From Streptomyces ochraceiscleroticus (GTDB lineage Bacteria; Actinomycetota; Actinomycetes; Streptomycetales; Streptomycetaceae), in NCBI RefSeq assembly GCF_000720485.1, contig NZ_JOAX01000019.1:1-64000 (forward strand): a DNA stretch of 64,000 bases, written 5' to 3'. The position numbers and the translations under genes were made by a program. Below, piece after piece: positions 8,729-17,445 of the stretch. How positions within the stretch are numbered: position 1 is the stretch's first letter; every line of letters starts with the position of its first letter. Below the pieces are notes generated by a model, which was given only the letters and a program-made list of their open reading frames with translations, was not told the DNA's origin and did no database searches.

Positions 8729-10807
8729 TCACACCGCCCCCGCGTACCCCCGCATCCGCTCCAGTTCGGCCGCGACGTCGCTGAGCGTGGCGCAGTCCGG
8801 GGCCGACTCCAGGGCGGGCGGCGGCAGCGGCCGGGGGCGGTGGCGGCGCGGCGCGTTCAGCGCGGCCGCCATGTCCGTGAGGACGGCGCACAGCCGCCGC
8901 GCGTCCTCCTCGCTGGGCCGCTGCGCGCCCTGGTCCAGGCGGACGGCCGCCGCCGTGGTGGCGTCCACGATGCGCTCGGCGGCCTTGACGACGGTCGGCC
9001 AGTCGGGGTCGCCGCGGCGGTGCGCGAGCAGCTCGGCAGCCGCCGTCTCGGCGGCGGTACGGGCCTCCCCCAGCGCCTGGTAGGCCGCCCGGCGCAGCGC
9101 CAGCCGCTCCCCCGTGTCCGTCCCCGGCTCGGTCGCGAGGACCTGCCGCAAGTACGCCTCCGTGCAGTGCAGCGCGGCGGCGACCCGCGGCCCGACCCGG
9201 CGCCGCGGGTCCGCCAGCCGTGGCAGGTGGCCGACGACCAGCACGATGAGGCAGGCGATCGAGGTGTCGACGATCCGCTCGGGCGCGGCCTCCGGTGCGC
9301 CGCTGACGTGGACGAACGACAGCACCATGAGCGTGATCGCGACGGTCTGCAGGGCGAAGTGCCGGGTGGCGAAGGGCAGCAGCGCGCCGCCCGCCGTGGC
9401 CATCACCACGGGCCACCACGCGTCGGGGAGCGCCAGTCCGGCCAGGGCGAAGATCAGCACGCCGCAGGCGGTACCGGCGAAGCGGTTGACCGTACGGGAG
9501 AACAGCGGGCCGAGGTCGGGCTTGACGAGGAACGTGGCGGTGGCGGGCAGCCAGTACCAGTGCTCGGCGCGCAGCAGCAGCGCCATGGCGGTGCAGGCGG
9601 CGATGCAGATGCCGACCCGCAGGCCGTAGTCGCGCCCGGCGGGCCCGAAGACGCGGCGGCCGGGCCCGCGCCGCCAGGCGAACACGCCCGCGACGCCGCG
9701 CGCGAAGGAGGCCCAGCGCCCGGTCTCGAAGGCCGCGCGCGACCCGAAGGGGGTCCAGGCGCCGCTGTCCTCCTCCGGTACGGGGCGCTCCAGCGCGTCT
9801 ACGGGGGCGACGGGACGCAGCCCCCGGAGGAGCCGCTCGTCCGTGGCGCCCGCCGCGGTGCCGCCGGCCGGCGGCTGGGTGCGCGCGAAGACCACCGCCG
9901 CGTCCAGCAGCGCCCGGTCGAAGGCGCTGCGCGCAGGCGTGGAGGTCTCGGGCGCCGGCAGCCGGCCCGGCGCCCGCCCGGTGCGCAGCGCCCTGGCGAG
10001 GGCGCGCGGGCCCTGTGCGACGCGGGCCGGCAGCGGCTTGGCCTCCCAGAGCAGGGCGACGCTGGCCTCGCAGAGCGTGGTGGCGGCGGCGAAGCGTTCG
10101 ATGAGCCGGCGCTCGTCGGTGCGGGGCCTGCGGCGCAGCAGCCGGCGCAGCCGCATGGCCTCGTCGGCCCGGTCCAGTGCCGTGGTCAGCCGGCGCCTGG
10201 CCGGTTCGGCGCCCGGCGTGCCGACGGCCACCAGCGCGTCGGCGAGCGCGTCGAAGACGGTGGCGACGGTCGCGCGCTCGCCGCTGAGCGACCCGCCCGG
10301 GGGCCGCGGCGAGCGCAGTACCAGCCGCAGCAGGAGCAGCCAGCCGGCGCCGGCCAGCGTCAGCAGGCCCTTGGTCCACGGCTCCAGGTGCGGCAGCGGC
10401 ATGCCGGCGCCGAGGATCGCGGCGGCCAGCATCTGCATGCCGGCGGTGGAGCGCACGGGCCCGGCGACGCTGCCGGCGCCGGAGACGAACCCGATGCCGA
10501 AGAGGGCGAGCACCAGCCACCAGCCGACGTCCGCGAGGGAGGCGCCGGCGAACATGCCCAGGGCAACGGCCAGCGCGGGCAGCCCGATGTGCACGACACC
10601 CCTGCGCCGGGTGCCGGGGCGGTCGTTGACGCCCGCGAGCATCGCGCCCAGGCCCGCGAGGACGCCGGCCGCCGGGTGCCCGGTGGCGACGCCCGCGCCC
10701 AGCAGCGGCCCGGCGCACAGCGCCCCTCTGACCACCGCCGACCACGGCACGGGCAGCCGCTGCCAGCGGAAGGGGTGGGCGAGCCAGACGGGTACGGCGG
10801 GGGGCAT
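8729..10807 (-). CDS. FUSC family membrane protein
   Basis: A 692-residue inner-membrane protein of the fusaric acid resistance (FUSC) type. There are two membrane modules: an N-terminal hydrophobic block (about 25-165) and a second block (about 405-545) with YWLPATATFLVKPDLGPLFS, the sequence typical of the family. Long soluble helical regions separate and follow them. Family members are proposed exporters of aromatic acids or related small molecules, but the substrate here is unknown. It is divergent from the D-amino-acid oxidase gene, and the shared 200-bp gap holds two palindromes. A second FUSC gene lies at 47259. Confidence 0.85.
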   Translation of the reverse strand: MPPAVPVWLAHPFRWQRLPVPWSAVVRGALCAGPLLGAGVATGHPAAGVLAGLGAMLAGVNDRPGTRRRGVVHIGLPALAVALGMFAGASLADVGWWLVLALFGIGFVSGAGSVAGPVRSTAGMQMLAAAILGAGMPLPHLEPWTKGLLTLAGAGWLLLLRLVLRSPRPPGGSLSGERATVATVFDALADALVAVGTPGAEPARRRLTTALDRADEAMRLRRLLRRRPRTDERRLIERFAAATTLCEASVALLWEAKPLPARVAQGPRALARALRTGRAPGRLPAPETSTPARSAFDRALLDAAVVFARTQPPAGGTAAGATDERLLRGLRPVAPVDALERPVPEEDSGAWTPFGSRAAFETGRWASFARGVAGVFAWRRGPGRRVFGPAGRDYGLRVGICIAACTAMALLLRAEHWYWLPATATFLVKPDLGPLFSRTVNRFAGTACGVLIFALAGLALPDAWWPVVMATAGGALLPFATRHFALQTVAITLMVLSFVHVSGAPEAAPERIVDTSIACLIVLVVGHLPRLADPRRRVGPRVAAALHCTEAYLRQVLATEPGTDTGERLALRRAAYQALGEARTAAETAAAELLAHRRGDPDWPTVVKAAERIVDATTAAAVRLDQGAQRPSEEDARRLCAVLTDMAAALNAPRRHRPRPLPPPALESAPDCATLSDVAAELERMRGYAGAV

Positions 10808-10910
10808 GGGCCTCCTTGAGTCGGCTGCGTACGGGTGCGGGACGGTGCGTCAGGGGTCTTCGCTGCGTACGAGTACGGACGGTCCGTGGGGCGTCGTCGG
10901 CCGACGGTCT

Positions 10911-10965
10911 GCTGGTACCAGCCTAAGTGCCGGGATTGTCCCGGTCGCTGCCGGAGGGTTAACCC
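10911..10965. promoter_or_regulatory. Two palindromes in the FUSC/D-amino-acid oxidase divergent gap
   Basis: GCTGGTACCAGC (10911-10922) and GGGTTAACCC (10956-10965) are perfect 12- and 10-bp palindromes lying between two divergent genes with starts at 10807 and 11008. They are plausible operator or promoter-associated dyads for one or both genes. No regulator gene is adjacent, so the protein that would bind is unknown. Confidence 0.4.
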
Positions 10966-11007
10966 AAGATCACAAACGTGCGGCGGTGCTCCGGATACGG
11001 TCCTGGC

Positions 11008-11958
11008 ATGACGAACGATGTGATCGTGGTGGGAGCCGGTGTCACCGGTCTGACCTGCGCCGTCCAGCTCGCCGAGACCGGCCGTGCGGTCCGGGTGATC
11101 AGCCGGGACCGGGCCGCCGGCACGACGTCCTCCGTGGCGGGCGGGCTGTGCTGGCCGTACCGCATCCTCCCGGAGGAGGCGGCGGTCCGGTGGTCGGTGC
11201 GCGGCTACGAAGCGCTGGCGGGACTCGCCGGGACCGAGGGCACGGGCGTACGGATGGTGACGGGCACGATGGCGGCGGCCTCGGTGCCGGACCGCTGGCG
11301 GGACGCCGTACCGGGACTGCGCGCCGCGCGCCCCGAAGAGCTGCCCGCCGGCATACCCGAGGGCCTGCGGGCCCGCACTCCTCTGGTGGCCATGGACGCA
11401 CATCTCCAGTACCTGGAACGGCGGCTGGCCGCGGCCGGCGGCACCGTGGAGCGGCGCCCGGCCGGCTCCCTGGATGCCCTGACCCTGGAGGCCGGCGCGG
11501 TGGTGAACTGCTCGGGCCTGGGCGCCCGGGAACTGGTGCCCGACCCGGACGTGCGTCCCGTACAGGGCCAGCTCGTGATCGTGGAGAACCCGGGCGTCGA
11601 GGAGTGGTTCGTCGACGCCGACGGCCACGCGGACACCACGACGTACATGCTGCCGCAGCCGTACGGCGTCGTGCTGGGCGGTACGGCGGTCGAGGGGGCG
11701 TGGTCCACCGAGCCCGATCCGGCGGTCGCCGAGGCGATCGTGGCGCGCTGTGCGCGCATCCACCCCGCGCTGGCCGACGCGCGGATCCTCGCGCACCGGG
11801 TGGGGCTGCGCCCGGCCCGGCCCGCGGTGCGCCTGGAGGCCGAGCGGCTGCCCGGCGGCGGGCTGTGCGTGCACAACTACGGGCACGGCGGCGCGGGCGT
11901 CACCGTGGCGTGGGGCTGCGCGGACGAGGTGGTGCGGCTGCTGGACGCGGCGGCCTGA
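11008..11958 (+). CDS. D-amino-acid oxidase-like FAD-dependent oxidoreductase
   Basis: A 316-residue flavoprotein. The N-terminal dinucleotide motif VVGAGVTGLTCAVQLAE is followed by the DAAO-type SVAGGLCWPYR. The C-terminal signature VHNYGHGGAGVTVAWG matches D-amino-acid oxidases, and the substrate-carboxylate arginine fits the GLRPARPAVRLE segment. The expected reaction is oxidative deamination of D-amino acids to keto acids, ammonia and hydrogen peroxide. I use ATG 11008, ten codons inside the longest frame, because the Rossmann motif begins there. Its stop precedes a strong bidirectional terminator. Confidence 0.88.
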   Translation: MTNDVIVVGAGVTGLTCAVQLAETGRAVRVISRDRAAGTTSSVAGGLCWPYRILPEEAAVRWSVRGYEALAGLAGTEGTGVRMVTGTMAAASVPDRWRDAVPGLRAARPEELPAGIPEGLRARTPLVAMDAHLQYLERRLAAAGGTVERRPAGSLDALTLEAGAVVNCSGLGARELVPDPDVRPVQGQLVIVENPGVEEWFVDADGHADTTTYMLPQPYGVVLGGTAVEGAWSTEPDPAVAEAIVARCARIHPALADARILAHRVGLRPARPAVRLEAERLPGGGLCVHNYGHGGAGVTVAWGCADEVVRLLDAAA

Positions 11959-11975
11959 GACCCTCCGGACGCGCC

Positions 11976-12006
11976 GGAGCGGAGGGCCACGACGGCCCTC
12001 CGCTCC
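11976..12006. terminator. Bidirectional terminator between D-amino-acid oxidase and BCCT genes
   Basis: A perfect 13-bp stem (GGAGCGGAGGGCC paired with GGCCCTCCGCTCC) encloses the loop ACGAC. It lies between convergent genes ending at 11958 (+) and 12051 (-), so it can serve both. Confidence 0.85.
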
Positions 12007-12050
12007 AGTGACGCACACGGCACCGACAAGGCCGGTGACGCGCCTGCCGA

Positions 12051-13811
12051 TCAGTCCTTCCCGGTACCCGCCGGAGCCGGCCCGTCCGTGTCGCTGACGA
12101 CCGTCGTCTCCTCGGCCGAGCCGCCGTTGGACGGCCCGATCCGGATCTCGAAGTCGCCCTCGTACTTCTCGTGTCCGGCCACGACCGCGGCCTCGATGAC
12201 CTCCTCGCCGATCTGGCCGCGCACGATGAGCGGGTCGCTCCGCAGGTCCTTCAGCAGCGCCCAGCACATCATGATCATGACCAGTGTGAACGGCGCGGCG
12301 ACCAGGATCGTGAGGTTCTGCAGACCCGTGAGCGCGTCGCCGCTGCCGCCGCCGATGAGCAGCATGATCGCGGCGACCGCGCCCGTGACCACGCCCCAGA
12401 AGATGACGACGGGCTTGGTCGGCTCCATGGTGCCCTTCTGGGACAGCGTGCCCATCACGATGGACGCGGCGTCCGCACCGGACACGAAGAAGATGCCGAC
12501 CAGGATCATGACAAGCACGCTCATGAGGGTGGCGACCGGGTACTGATGCAGCACATCGAAGAGCTGCCCCTCCACGGAGGCGGTGTCCGAGAGCTGCTTG
12601 TGCTCCTTCAGGAACATCGCGGACTGCCCGAAGATCGCGAACCAGATGAGGCTCACGACGCTGGGCACCAGGATCACGCCGCCGACGAACTGACGGATCG
12701 TGCGGCCCCGGCTGATGCGCGCGATGAACATGCCCACGAAGGGCGTCCAGGAGATCCACCACGCCCAGTAGAAGACCGTCCAGCTGCGCAGCCAGGCGTC
12801 GACGTCCTCACCGCTGCTGGCGCCCGTACGGCCGGCCATCTGCGACAGTTCGCCGAAGAACGTGGCCACACCGGTGGGCACCATGTTCAGGATGAGGATG
12901 GTCGGCCCCGCGATGAACACGAAGACGGCCAGGATCAGCGCCAGCACCATGTTGATGTTGGACAGCCACTGGATGCCCTTGGCGATGCCGGAGACCGCGG
13001 AGAGGATGAACGCGACCGTCAGCACGGTGATGATGACCACCAGCAGGGTCGTGCTGACGCTGTCCTTCCAGCCGAGCACCTTGATGCCGCTGCCGATCTG
13101 CAGCGCCCCCAGACCCAGCGAGGCGGCCGAGCCGAAGAGCGTCGCGAAGATCGCCAGGATGTCGATGACCCGGCCGCCCGCTCCGTTGGCCCGGCGGACC
13201 CCGATCAGCGGCGTGAAGACGGCACTTATCGTCTGCCTGCGACCCCGCCGGAAGGTGCTGTAGGCGATGCCGAGCCCGACCACCGCGTAGATGGCCCACG
13301 GGTGCAGCGTCCAGTGGAACAGCGTGGTGGCCATCGCCGTGTCCATGGCCTGCGCGGCGTCCCGGGGGTGGGTGCCCGGCGGATGGGTGCTGAAGTGCCC
13401 CAGCGGCTCGCTCACGCCGTAGAACATCAGGCCGATGCCCATGCCGGCGCTGAACATCATCGCGATCCAGGAGACCGTACGGAACTCGGGCTGCTCGCCC
13501 TCCGTTCCGAGCGTGATGCGCCCGTACTTGCTGATCGCCAGCCAGATCGCGAAGATCACAAAAGCGGACGCGGCCAGGACGAAGGCCCAGCCGCCGTTCT
13601 TGATGAGCCAGTCGAGCATCGTGCTCGACGCGTTCTCGAGTGACTTGGTGGAGGTCGCTCCCCAGACGATGAAGGCCAGGGTGAGCAGTGCCGTGACGCC
13701 GAAGACCACGCGGTCGGTCTGGGCGGGGCGGGCACTTTGCGACTCCGGGGGCAGGTCGATCCGGGCCGTTGGCCCGCTCCCGCCCCCCGGTTCGTTCTCT
13801 CTGTCCGTCAC
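12051..13811 (-). CDS. BCCT family betaine/choline/carnitine-type transporter
   Basis: A 586-residue, twelve-helix secondary transporter. Family hallmarks are visible: MMFSAGMGIGLMFYGVSEPL (about 118-137) and the tryptophan-rich helix-8 segment FYWAWWISWTPFVGMFIARI (about 344-363). BCCT carriers import glycine betaine, choline or related quaternary amines with sodium or protons, usually for osmotic balance or catabolism. The start is GTG 13811 with GAAAGG upstream. The hydrophilic C-terminal tail (about 60 residues) may sense osmotic state, as in BetP. The single-gene setting gives no substrate hint. Confidence 0.93.
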   Translation of the reverse strand: MTDRENEPGGGSGPTARIDLPPESQSARPAQTDRVVFGVTALLTLAFIVWGATSTKSLENASSTMLDWLIKNGGWAFVLAASAFVIFAIWLAISKYGRITLGTEGEQPEFRTVSWIAMMFSAGMGIGLMFYGVSEPLGHFSTHPPGTHPRDAAQAMDTAMATTLFHWTLHPWAIYAVVGLGIAYSTFRRGRRQTISAVFTPLIGVRRANGAGGRVIDILAIFATLFGSAASLGLGALQIGSGIKVLGWKDSVSTTLLVVIITVLTVAFILSAVSGIAKGIQWLSNINMVLALILAVFVFIAGPTILILNMVPTGVATFFGELSQMAGRTGASSGEDVDAWLRSWTVFYWAWWISWTPFVGMFIARISRGRTIRQFVGGVILVPSVVSLIWFAIFGQSAMFLKEHKQLSDTASVEGQLFDVLHQYPVATLMSVLVMILVGIFFVSGADAASIVMGTLSQKGTMEPTKPVVIFWGVVTGAVAAIMLLIGGGSGDALTGLQNLTILVAAPFTLVMIMMCWALLKDLRSDPLIVRGQIGEEVIEAAVVAGHEKYEGDFEIRIGPSNGGSAEETTVVSDTDGPAPAGTGKD

Positions 13812-13865
13812 GTGGTGACCTTTCGATGGGCTGGATTTCCCCTAGCCATTACCCCCTACCACGGT

Positions 13866-15179
13866 TTAACACGCGGTCGACGGCTTCGCGGCCGTAAGGT
13901 GATATGCCGATCGTTCATCGAGCAGCAGCGGCACGAGCGCCCGCTGGGGCTGGCGCAGCCGTACGACGGCACCCTCGCCGTCGCGTTCGGCCTGTACGCC
14001 GTGCAGCGCGAGCTCGTCCCCGACCTCCGCATAGCTTCCCTTGTCCAGCCGGTAGGCGCACGGCGGGTCCTGGAGGATCTCCTCGTCCGTTGCCGGATCG
14101 TTGTCGGCGCCGCCGAAGTAGACGGGCCCGCGGTCCGCGTATCCTGCCAGCCGCGCCGCCGTGGTGGCCGCCTCGATCCGGCCACGGCGCTCCCCGAGGA
14201 AGGCGAACGCGCCCTCAAGCCCGGCGAGCTGGGAGATCAACCGGCGCCGGTTGTTCACGGCCGGGTCGTCCTTCTCGGCCTGCGTGAGCGGCGTCGTACG
14301 GGTCTCGACGAGCAGCCCGACGGAGTTCTTCACGCCTGCCGTGTTGCGCAGGATGCGTTCCTGTCCGTCGCCCGCCACCTGCTTGATGGGCTCGCCGGTC
14401 TCCGGGTCGGTCCAGATGCCGTAGATGCCGGTGCTGAAGCCGTTTTCCTGCACGGTGGGGCGTACGTACCGTTCGGAGAGCGTACTGGCCTCCTCGTGCA
14501 CCGCGTCCTGGGTGTTGAGGCTGCGCGGCCACAGGGACAGCAGGTCCTTGTCGTAGTACGGCGGGGTGGCTCCGTACTCGTGCAGGTCGTAGACGGTGTC
14601 CGGGCGGTAGTCGCGGAACAGCGTGGCCATCGTGCGGGCCTCGGCGGTCTTCAGAGCGAGGTGGTCGCGGTTGATGTCCACGCCGTCGGAGTTGCCGCGG
14701 GTGTTCGCGGCCCGGCCGTCGGGGTTGGCGGTCGGCAGGACGAGGACGCTGGTGTGCTCCAGGAAGCGGCGGGTGGCCGCGTCGGTGGCGTACGCGAGGT
14801 TCCGGACCGTGGACAGGCACGCCTCGCGCCCGGACGGCTCGTTGCCGTGCTGGGAGCAGATCAGCAGGACGGAGTTGCCGCGGCGTATCCGGTCGGCGGT
14901 GGGCGGCTGCGTGGCGCCGATACGGACGAGCTGGAGCGGGCGTCCCTGCTTCGTCGAGCCGATGCGGTCGACGCGCGTGCGCGCGCTGTCCCGGTCGAGG
15001 CGGGCGAGGAACTCCTGCTCCTCGGGCTGGGTGGTCCAGCGCGCGCCGTTGCTGGTCTCGAAGCCGGTGCGCGGCCCTTCGTGCGCCGCGGCCGTGGCCG
15101 GCGCCGGTGCGGCCAGGAAGGCCGTGGTCAGCGCGGTGGTGACGGCGCCGAGGAGCGCGGCGCGGAATCTGTACCTCAC
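13866..15179 (-). CDS. Secreted M14 family zinc carboxypeptidase
   Basis: A 437-residue metallopeptidase with a signal peptide (about 1-32, ending ATAAA). The zinc site is His111-x-x-Glu114 (SQHGNEPSGRE) and His200 (YDLHEYG), and the catalytic Glu is at about 292 (LLVETRT). All key residues are present. It should act outside the cell, trimming peptides from the C-terminus or releasing murein peptides. It is the first of four neighbouring exported hydrolases at 13.9-20.1 kb. Confidence 0.88.
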   Translation of the reverse strand: MRYRFRAALLGAVTTALTTAFLAAPAPATAAAHEGPRTGFETSNGARWTTQPEEQEFLARLDRDSARTRVDRIGSTKQGRPLQLVRIGATQPPTADRIRRGNSVLLICSQHGNEPSGREACLSTVRNLAYATDAATRRFLEHTSVLVLPTANPDGRAANTRGNSDGVDINRDHLALKTAEARTMATLFRDYRPDTVYDLHEYGATPPYYDKDLLSLWPRSLNTQDAVHEEASTLSERYVRPTVQENGFSTGIYGIWTDPETGEPIKQVAGDGQERILRNTAGVKNSVGLLVETRTTPLTQAEKDDPAVNNRRRLISQLAGLEGAFAFLGERRGRIEAATTAARLAGYADRGPVYFGGADNDPATDEEILQDPPCAYRLDKGSYAEVGDELALHGVQAERDGEGAVVRLRQPQRALVPLLLDERSAYHLTAAKPSTAC

Positions 15180-15259
15180 GAAGCGGTGCCTCCTTGGTGG
15201 AGCGGACAGGGTGCTCCGGGCCGGGACCGTGTGCGTACGCCGCGGCCCCGGCCCGGTGG

Positions 15260-17230
15260 TCAGCGGGCGTCCGGTACGGGCCGGCCGGGACGCGGCGCGT
15301 CCAGTCCGGCGAGCGGCCCTGCCTCGGTGTGCGTGGCCTTGGGCGTACCGGAGAGAGCGCGCGTTGCGCCCGTGAGCGGCAGTTCGGCCTTGGTGCGGGA
15401 CAGGTCGAGGGCGAGCGTCGGCCGGGTGGACGGCGGGTCGATGAGCCCGGCGTCCGTGCCGCCCACGATCAGCGCGAGCCGGTGCCCGGCGGGCACGACA
15501 TGGTCGGTGGCGGCCAGGTCCACGGTGATCGTGTACGGCTTGCCGGGCGTCAGCGGGCGGCCCTTGTGCGGGTCGGCGTACGTGCCGAGGTCGGCCCAGC
15601 CGCGGCTGAAGACGGTCTGCCGCACCTTCTCGGTGTCGGGCGCGGTCTCCTTGAAGCAGGCGCTGTCGCCGTCCCGGCTCGCGCCCCAGCAGGTGCGCCG
15701 GTCCAGCGTGGTGATGCCTTCACCCTCCCCCGCGTAGTCGCGGACGGTGGCGGGGCCGAGGTCGACCAGTACGGCCGAGAGGTGGGCGGTGGCGGTGGAC
15801 GGGGTGGCGGTCACGGTGACCTTGCCGGAGCCGGACAGGCGCAGCGGTGCCGCCAGCGGCGCGGTGCTGAACGCGGCCTTGGCGGCGGTCGGTTGGTCGG
15901 CGTGCGCCGCCCAGTCGGTCTCGCTCAGCTTCGGGTCGTCGGTGAAGGTCTCGGTGGCGCCGGGCGGCGCGGGCTTCGTCCCGAGCACCCCGACACCGGG
16001 CTGCTCGCCCTTGCCGGGCCGCAGGGTCGTACGTGCTGCCGTGCCGGGCGCGGGCCAGACGCGGTCCATCGACCACTCCCCGGGCGCCCGCTCGATGTCG
16101 GCCATCGGGGCGCGGTCGACGCCGTTCTCGTAACCCATCAGGTAGTGGTCGAACCACCGGTGCAGTGCCGGAACCCAGTCCGTGCGCCGGAAGTCGAACG
16201 GATCGACGTGCCCGGTCCGGGAGAGCCAGATCTTGCGCTCGACGCCGTTCTTCGCCAGCGCGTCCCACCACTGCCCGAAGTGCTTGGTGCGGACATTGAG
16301 GTCCTGCATGCCGTGCACAACGAAGACGCTGGCCTTCACCTTGCGCGCGTCCTTCACGTAGTCGCGCGCGTCCCACAGGTCCGTCCAGTCGCCGGTGCGC
16401 GGCGCGCCGTCGACGAGCTGCTTCTGTACGGCGGCGCAGCGGGTGCGGGCCGCCGGGCTCTCGACGTAGTCGGACAGCCACTCGGGGCCGGAGTCGTAGA
16501 GCGGCGCGCCCTGGGAGAAGTAGTAGTCGTACCAGGAGGAGATGGCGCCGATGGGCACGATGGTCTTCAGGTTCGGCACACCGGTGGCGGCGACACCGTT
16601 GGCCACCGTGCCGTCGTAACTCTTGCCGATCATGCCGGTCCTGCCGTTGGACCAGTCGGCGGCGACCCGTTTCCCGCCCGTGGGGGCGTCGTAGCCGCGG
16701 GCGCGGCCGGCCAGCCAGTCCACGACGGCCTTCGCGGACTGCACGTCGGAGCGGCCGCCGACGTCCACGCAGCCGTCGGAGTGGTTGGTGCCGGCCAGGT
16801 CGACCAGGACCGTCGCATAGCCGCGCGGCACGAAGTAGTTGTCGTAGAAGAGCGGGAACTGCACGGGGCGGCCGTCGGCGCCGTAGGTCTTCTTCTGGCT
16901 CTCGTTGCCGCGGCCGCAGCAGGAGTAGTACGGACTCGCGTCCATGATCACGGGTATCCGGCGGCCCTGCTGCGCCGGTTCGCGCGGCCGGACGATGTCG
17001 ACGGCGACCCGGTCGGTCCTGCCGTCCGAGTCGCCGTCGATCCTGGTGTCCACCCATACCGACTCGCGGATGGCGCGGTCGTAGGAGTACACGGGTCTGC
17101 TCTCCCCGGAGGCGCCGGGTGCGGCCTGCGCGACGCCGCCGGGCGGGAGCAGGACGGCCAGTAAGGCGGCGGTGGCCGCCACGACGAACGCTTGCCACGG
17201 TGTGCGGCCCAGCCGCGTGCGTATGGTCAC
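15260..17230 (-). CDS. Secreted Xaa-Pro dipeptidyl-peptidase (S15 family)
   Basis: A 656-residue serine peptidase that removes X-Pro dipeptides. The signal peptide occupies about 1-38 (hydrophobic core VVAATAALLAVLLPPGG). The alpha/beta-hydrolase domain carries the nucleophile in GKSYDGT, the acid in HGMQDLNVRTKH and the His in RTGHVDPF. The C-terminal jelly-roll typical of PepX/CocE enzymes covers about 420-640. I use GTG 17230, where the signal peptide begins, because the longer frame would put 28 residues before it; the ribosome-binding site is weak. It is divergent from the M1 aminopeptidase gene. Confidence 0.85.
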   Translation of the reverse strand: MTIRTRLGRTPWQAFVVAATAALLAVLLPPGGVAQAAPGASGESRPVYSYDRAIRESVWVDTRIDGDSDGRTDRVAVDIVRPREPAQQGRRIPVIMDASPYYSCCGRGNESQKKTYGADGRPVQFPLFYDNYFVPRGYATVLVDLAGTNHSDGCVDVGGRSDVQSAKAVVDWLAGRARGYDAPTGGKRVAADWSNGRTGMIGKSYDGTVANGVAATGVPNLKTIVPIGAISSWYDYYFSQGAPLYDSGPEWLSDYVESPAARTRCAAVQKQLVDGAPRTGDWTDLWDARDYVKDARKVKASVFVVHGMQDLNVRTKHFGQWWDALAKNGVERKIWLSRTGHVDPFDFRRTDWVPALHRWFDHYLMGYENGVDRAPMADIERAPGEWSMDRVWPAPGTAARTTLRPGKGEQPGVGVLGTKPAPPGATETFTDDPKLSETDWAAHADQPTAAKAAFSTAPLAAPLRLSGSGKVTVTATPSTATAHLSAVLVDLGPATVRDYAGEGEGITTLDRRTCWGASRDGDSACFKETAPDTEKVRQTVFSRGWADLGTYADPHKGRPLTPGKPYTITVDLAATDHVVPAGHRLALIVGGTDAGLIDPPSTRPTLALDLSRTKAELPLTGATRALSGTPKATHTEAGPLAGLDAPRPGRPVPDAR

Positions 17231-17445
17231 CCGCGGGACCGTAGCGCGAGGCCAGGCGGGTACGTAAGGGTGCGGCAGGGACGGAAGTGACCATGACGAC
17301 CCGATGTCGGTCATGTGTCAGATATGGCCATGCACCTGACGTGGGGCGCGGCAGTACATAGGGTCAGAAGCGATCCCGACCAGGATCGGCACCACCCCCC
17401 ACGAAGGCCGGAACCGACCGGCCTCTCCGACGAGTTGGAGGACTC

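Noticed and set aside
8840..10819. Plus-strand open frame over the FUSC gene
   Set aside because: The composition is Arg/Gly/Gln-rich with no recognisable domain, and the minus-strand FUSC protein has membrane helices and family motifs.
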